Below are positions 60,933-64,000 of a DNA stretch of 64,000 nucleotides, piece by piece. Both the position numbers and the translations under genes were made by a program. Numbering within the stretch: position 1 is the first letter of the stretch; the number at the start of each line of letters is the position of its first letter. Under the pieces are notes generated by a model. That model was given only the letters and a program-made list of their open reading frames with translations. It had not been told where the DNA came from and ran no database searches. Source of the stretch: Sycon ciliatum (Eukaryota > Porifera > Calcarea > Leucosolenida > Sycettidae); the NCBI RefSeq assembly GCF_964019385.1, contig NC_088645.1, positions 45,137,529 to 45,201,528 of the forward strand, in the 5' to 3' direction.

Positions 60933-63423
60933 CGGGGCATTGATGACGGGGCATTGATGACGGGGCATTGATGACGGGGCATTGATGACGGGGCATTGAT
61001 GACGGGGCATTGATGACGGGGCATTGATGACGAGGCATTGATGACGGGGCATTGATGACGGGGCATTGATGACGGGGCATTGATGATGGGGCATTGATGA
61101 CGAGGCATTGATGATGGGGCATTGATGACGAGGCATTGATGATGGGGCATTGATGACGGGGCATTGATGACGGAGGCATTGATGACGGGGCATTGATGAC
61201 GGGGCATTGATGACGGGGCATTGATGACGGGGCATTGATGACGGGGCATTGATGACGGGGCATTGATGACGGGGCATTGATGACGGGGCATTGATGACGG
61301 GGCATTGATGACGGGGCATTGATGACGGGGCATTGATGACGGGGCATTGATGACGGGGCATTGATGACGGGGCATTGATGACGGGGCATTGATGACGGGG
61401 CATTGATGACGGGGCATTGATGACGGGGCATTGATGACGAGGCATTGATGACGAGGCATTGATGACGGGGCATTGATGACGGGGCATTGATGACGGGGCA
61501 TTGATGACGGGGCATTGATGACGAGGCATTGATGACGAGGCATTGATGACGGGGCATTGATGACGGGGCATTGATGACGGGGCATTGATGACGGGGCATT
61601 GATGACGGGGCATTGATGACGGGGCATTGATGACGAGGCATTGATGACGAGGCATTGATGACGGGGCATTGATGACGGGGCATTGATGACGGGGCATTGA
61701 TGACGGGGCATTGATGACGGGGCATTGATGACGGGGCATTGATGACGGGGCATTGATGACGGGGCATTGATGACGGGGCATTGATGACGCGGCATTGATG
61801 ACGGGGCATTGATGACGAGGCATTGATGACGGGGCATTGATGACGGGGCATTGATGACGGGGCATTGATGACGGGGCATTGATGACGGGGCATTGATGAC
61901 GGGGCATTGATGACGAGGCATTGATGACGAGGCATTGATGACGGGGCATTGATGACGGGGCATTGATGACGGGGCATTGATGACGGGGCATTGATGACGA
62001 GGCATTGATGACGAGGCATTGATGACGGGGCATTGATGACGGGGCATTGATGACGGGGCATTGATGACGGGGCATTGATGACGGGGCATTGATGACGGGG
62101 CATTGATGACGAGGCATTGATGACGAGGCATTGATGACGGGGCATTGATGACGGGGCATTGATGACGGGGCATTGATGACGGGGCATTGATGACGGGGCA
62201 TTGATGACGGGGCATTGATGACGGGGCATTGATGACGGGGCATTGATGACGGGGCATTGATGACGCGGCATTGATGACGGGGCATTGATGACGAGGCATT
62301 GATGACGAGGCATTGATGACGGGGCATTGATGACGGGGCATTGATGACGAGGCATTGATGACGCGGCATTGATGACGGGGCATTGATGACGGGGCATTGA
62401 TGACGAGGCATTGATGACGAGGCATTGATGACGGGGCATTGATGACGGGGCATTGATGACGGGGCATTGATGACGGGGCATTGATGACGGGGCATTGATG
62501 ACGGGGCATTGATGACGAGGCATTGATGACGAGGCATTGATGACGGGGCATTGATGACGGGGCATTGATGACGAGGCATTGATGACGCGGCATTGATGAC
62601 GGGGCATTGATGACGGGGCATTGATGACGAGGCATTGATGACGAGGCATTGATGACGGGGCATTGATGACGGGGCATTGATGACGGGGCATTGATGACGG
62701 GGCATTGATGACGGGGCATTGATGACGCGGCATTGATGACGGGGCATTGATGACGGGGCATTGATGACGAGGCATTGATGACGAGGCATTGATGACGGGG
62801 CATTGATGACGGGGCATTGATGACGAGGCATTGATGACGCGGCATTGATGACGGGGCATTGATGACGGGGCATTGATGACGAGGCATTGATGACGGGGCA
62901 TTGATGACGGGGCATTGATGACGGGGCATTGATGACGGGGCATTGATGACGGGGCATTGATGACGGGGCATTGATGACGCGGCATTGATGACGGGGCATT
63001 GATGACGGGGCATTGATGACGAGGCATTGATGACGAGGCATTGATGACGGGGCATTGATGACGGGGCATTGATGACGAGGCATTGATGACGCGGCATTGA
63101 TGACGGGGCATTGATGACGGGGCATTGATGACGAGGCATTGATGACGAGGCATTGATGACGGGGCATTGATGACGGGGCATTGATGACGGGGCATTGATG
63201 ACGGGGCATTGATGACGAGGCATTGATGACGAGGCATTGATGACGGGGCATTGATGACGGGGCATTGATGACGAGGCATTGATGACGAGGCATTGATGAC
63301 GGGGCATTGATGACGGGGCATTGATGACGGGGCATTGATGATGGGGCATTGATGACGGGGCATTGATGACGGGGCATTGATGACGAGGCATTGATGACGA
63401 GGCATTGATGACGAGGCATTGAT
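60933..63423. repeat. 2.5-kb satellite of a 14-bp unit, about 178 copies, with higher-order pattern
   Basis: Unit GACGGGGCATTGAT with three common variants: GACGAGG, GACGCGG and GATGGGG at the start of the unit. One 15-bp unit (GACGGAGGCATTGAT, about 61167) shifts phase. The variant pair GACGAGG+GACGCGG recurs at about 62347, 62571, 62823 and 63075, i.e. 16 then 18 then 18 units apart (224, 252, 252 bp). This shows amplification of blocks of about 252 bp. Since 14 is not a multiple of three and the unit lacks stops in any minus frame, all three minus frames stay open for more than 830 codons and read the same 14-residue peptide; this is not evidence for a protein. Confidence 0.95.
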
Positions 63424-64000
63424 ACACACGTGAAACTCATATGCACCATCTGCTCAGTAGAAGGGAACAGGTTGGAACATCTTGCGCTACTGTTGCAGTC
63501 CATCTTGATTTTATGCTATGGAGCTGGTCGAAATTTGAATATTTCCCCAATTTTATTTCTAGTGGATAACTTTATTCCAGACCACTTGTTGGGCATTGGG
63601 GATATGTTGTAGCAGACTATGGTGGTGGTCTACCCCAAATTTCAGGACATAACCTCGCTGCTACTGGCCCTTGAAGATGGCCTTCGGAATGGCCACCATT
63701 GGACCGGCTGAATCGATCGATTCATTCATGGGACTCAGTTAGTTGGAAAGTTGGATGGCGAAACATTACTACAGTCCATTCATTGGAAACTGGCACCCTT
63801 ACTTGTTGGTGTCTCTCTCACATAGTTGTAGATATTGTGAAAACAACAGTACATCCTGCATTGTTTGACCCGACAATTACTCCTTGCCACATTTGAGGCC
63901 AGAAAAGTCCAAGAACAGGGAAATAGAAATTCAGCCACGTTTTTACAAAATTAGGACATGTATGCCATGCCAAAATGTATGGGGAAGCAGATCCAGAACC
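63424..64000. other. Right-end interval
   Basis: No gene recognised. 63602-63690 (GCAGACTATGGTGGTGGTCT) is a diverged twin of about 26535-26630. Confidence 0.4.

Noticed and set aside
60832-63503. Three overlapping minus-strand open frames of 838-865 codons
   Set aside because: All are translations of the 14-bp satellite, whose unit has no stop in any minus frame; the 14-residue peptide is identical in each frame.

Overview
This is a eukaryotic, almost certainly invertebrate animal, genomic window. Evidence: short exons with GT/AG splice sites encode extracellular animal domains (CCP/sushi, immunoglobulin-like, C-type lectin). There are long CA, TAA and GA microsatellites and a dense layer of animal transposable elements (Ngaro, BEL/Pao, Penelope-like, several LINEs, TTAA-flanked DNA transposons). 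The mixture would suit a sponge or another early-branching or lophotrochozoan animal, but nothing here fixes the species. There is no bacterial-type gene organisation.

Host genes all appear to lie on the minus strand, as scattered exons of a receptor-like family. A CCP exon at 9071-9250 and a paralogous CCP exon at 27431-27610 are both exactly 180 nt. Two copies of an unidentified extracellular domain sit at 22472-22872 and 42116-42484. Candidate transmembrane exons lie at 8648-8704 and 22268-22388, and an acidic C-terminal tail exon at 2441-2576. An Ig-like exon is at 51923-52165 and a C-type lectin exon at 56581-56979. Full gene models cannot be assembled by eye.

Layout. 0-5 kb: fragment of a tyrosine recombinase, minisatellites, a perfect 181-bp inverted repeat and a broken LINE. 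9.3-10.5 kb: a 1.2-kb non-autonomous LTR element with two 307-bp LTRs and a 4-bp target duplication; a solo LTR of the same family lies at 57.9 kb. 10.75-14.3 kb: a TTAA-flanked DNA transposon with about 110-bp inverted ends. It carries a decayed gene for a P2X7-receptor-tail-like cysteine-rich protein and, convergent to it, a transposase-like fragment. 14.6-20.9 kb: CA arrays, LTR fragments, an Arg-rich repeat ORF, a dispersed repeat with a conserved hairpin, a Penelope-like RT remnant and a LINE 3' end. 28.9-38.5 kb: a cluster of hammerhead-ribozyme repeats (two retrozyme-like families plus a third single hammerhead) surrounding a decayed transposon gene and a complete Ngaro retrotransposon. 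45.3-50.7 kb: a BEL/Pao retrotransposon with intact coding sequence and a broken 3' LTR. 52.8-57.5 kb: MITEs, two LINE fragments and the lectin exon. 60.9-63.4 kb: a 2.5-kb satellite of a 14-bp unit with higher-order structure.

The most unusual content is the hammerhead cluster. Three tandem 228-nt units each hold a near-canonical type I hammerhead (CTGATGAG ... CGAAAC, a matched stem I, and cleavage after GTC), which is the signature of small circular-RNA retrozymes. A second family of about 254 nt and an unrelated single hammerhead lie within the same 10 kb, and a decayed one lies at 53.7 kb. The second item of note is the TTAA transposon pairing a P2X7-tail-like protein with a transposase.
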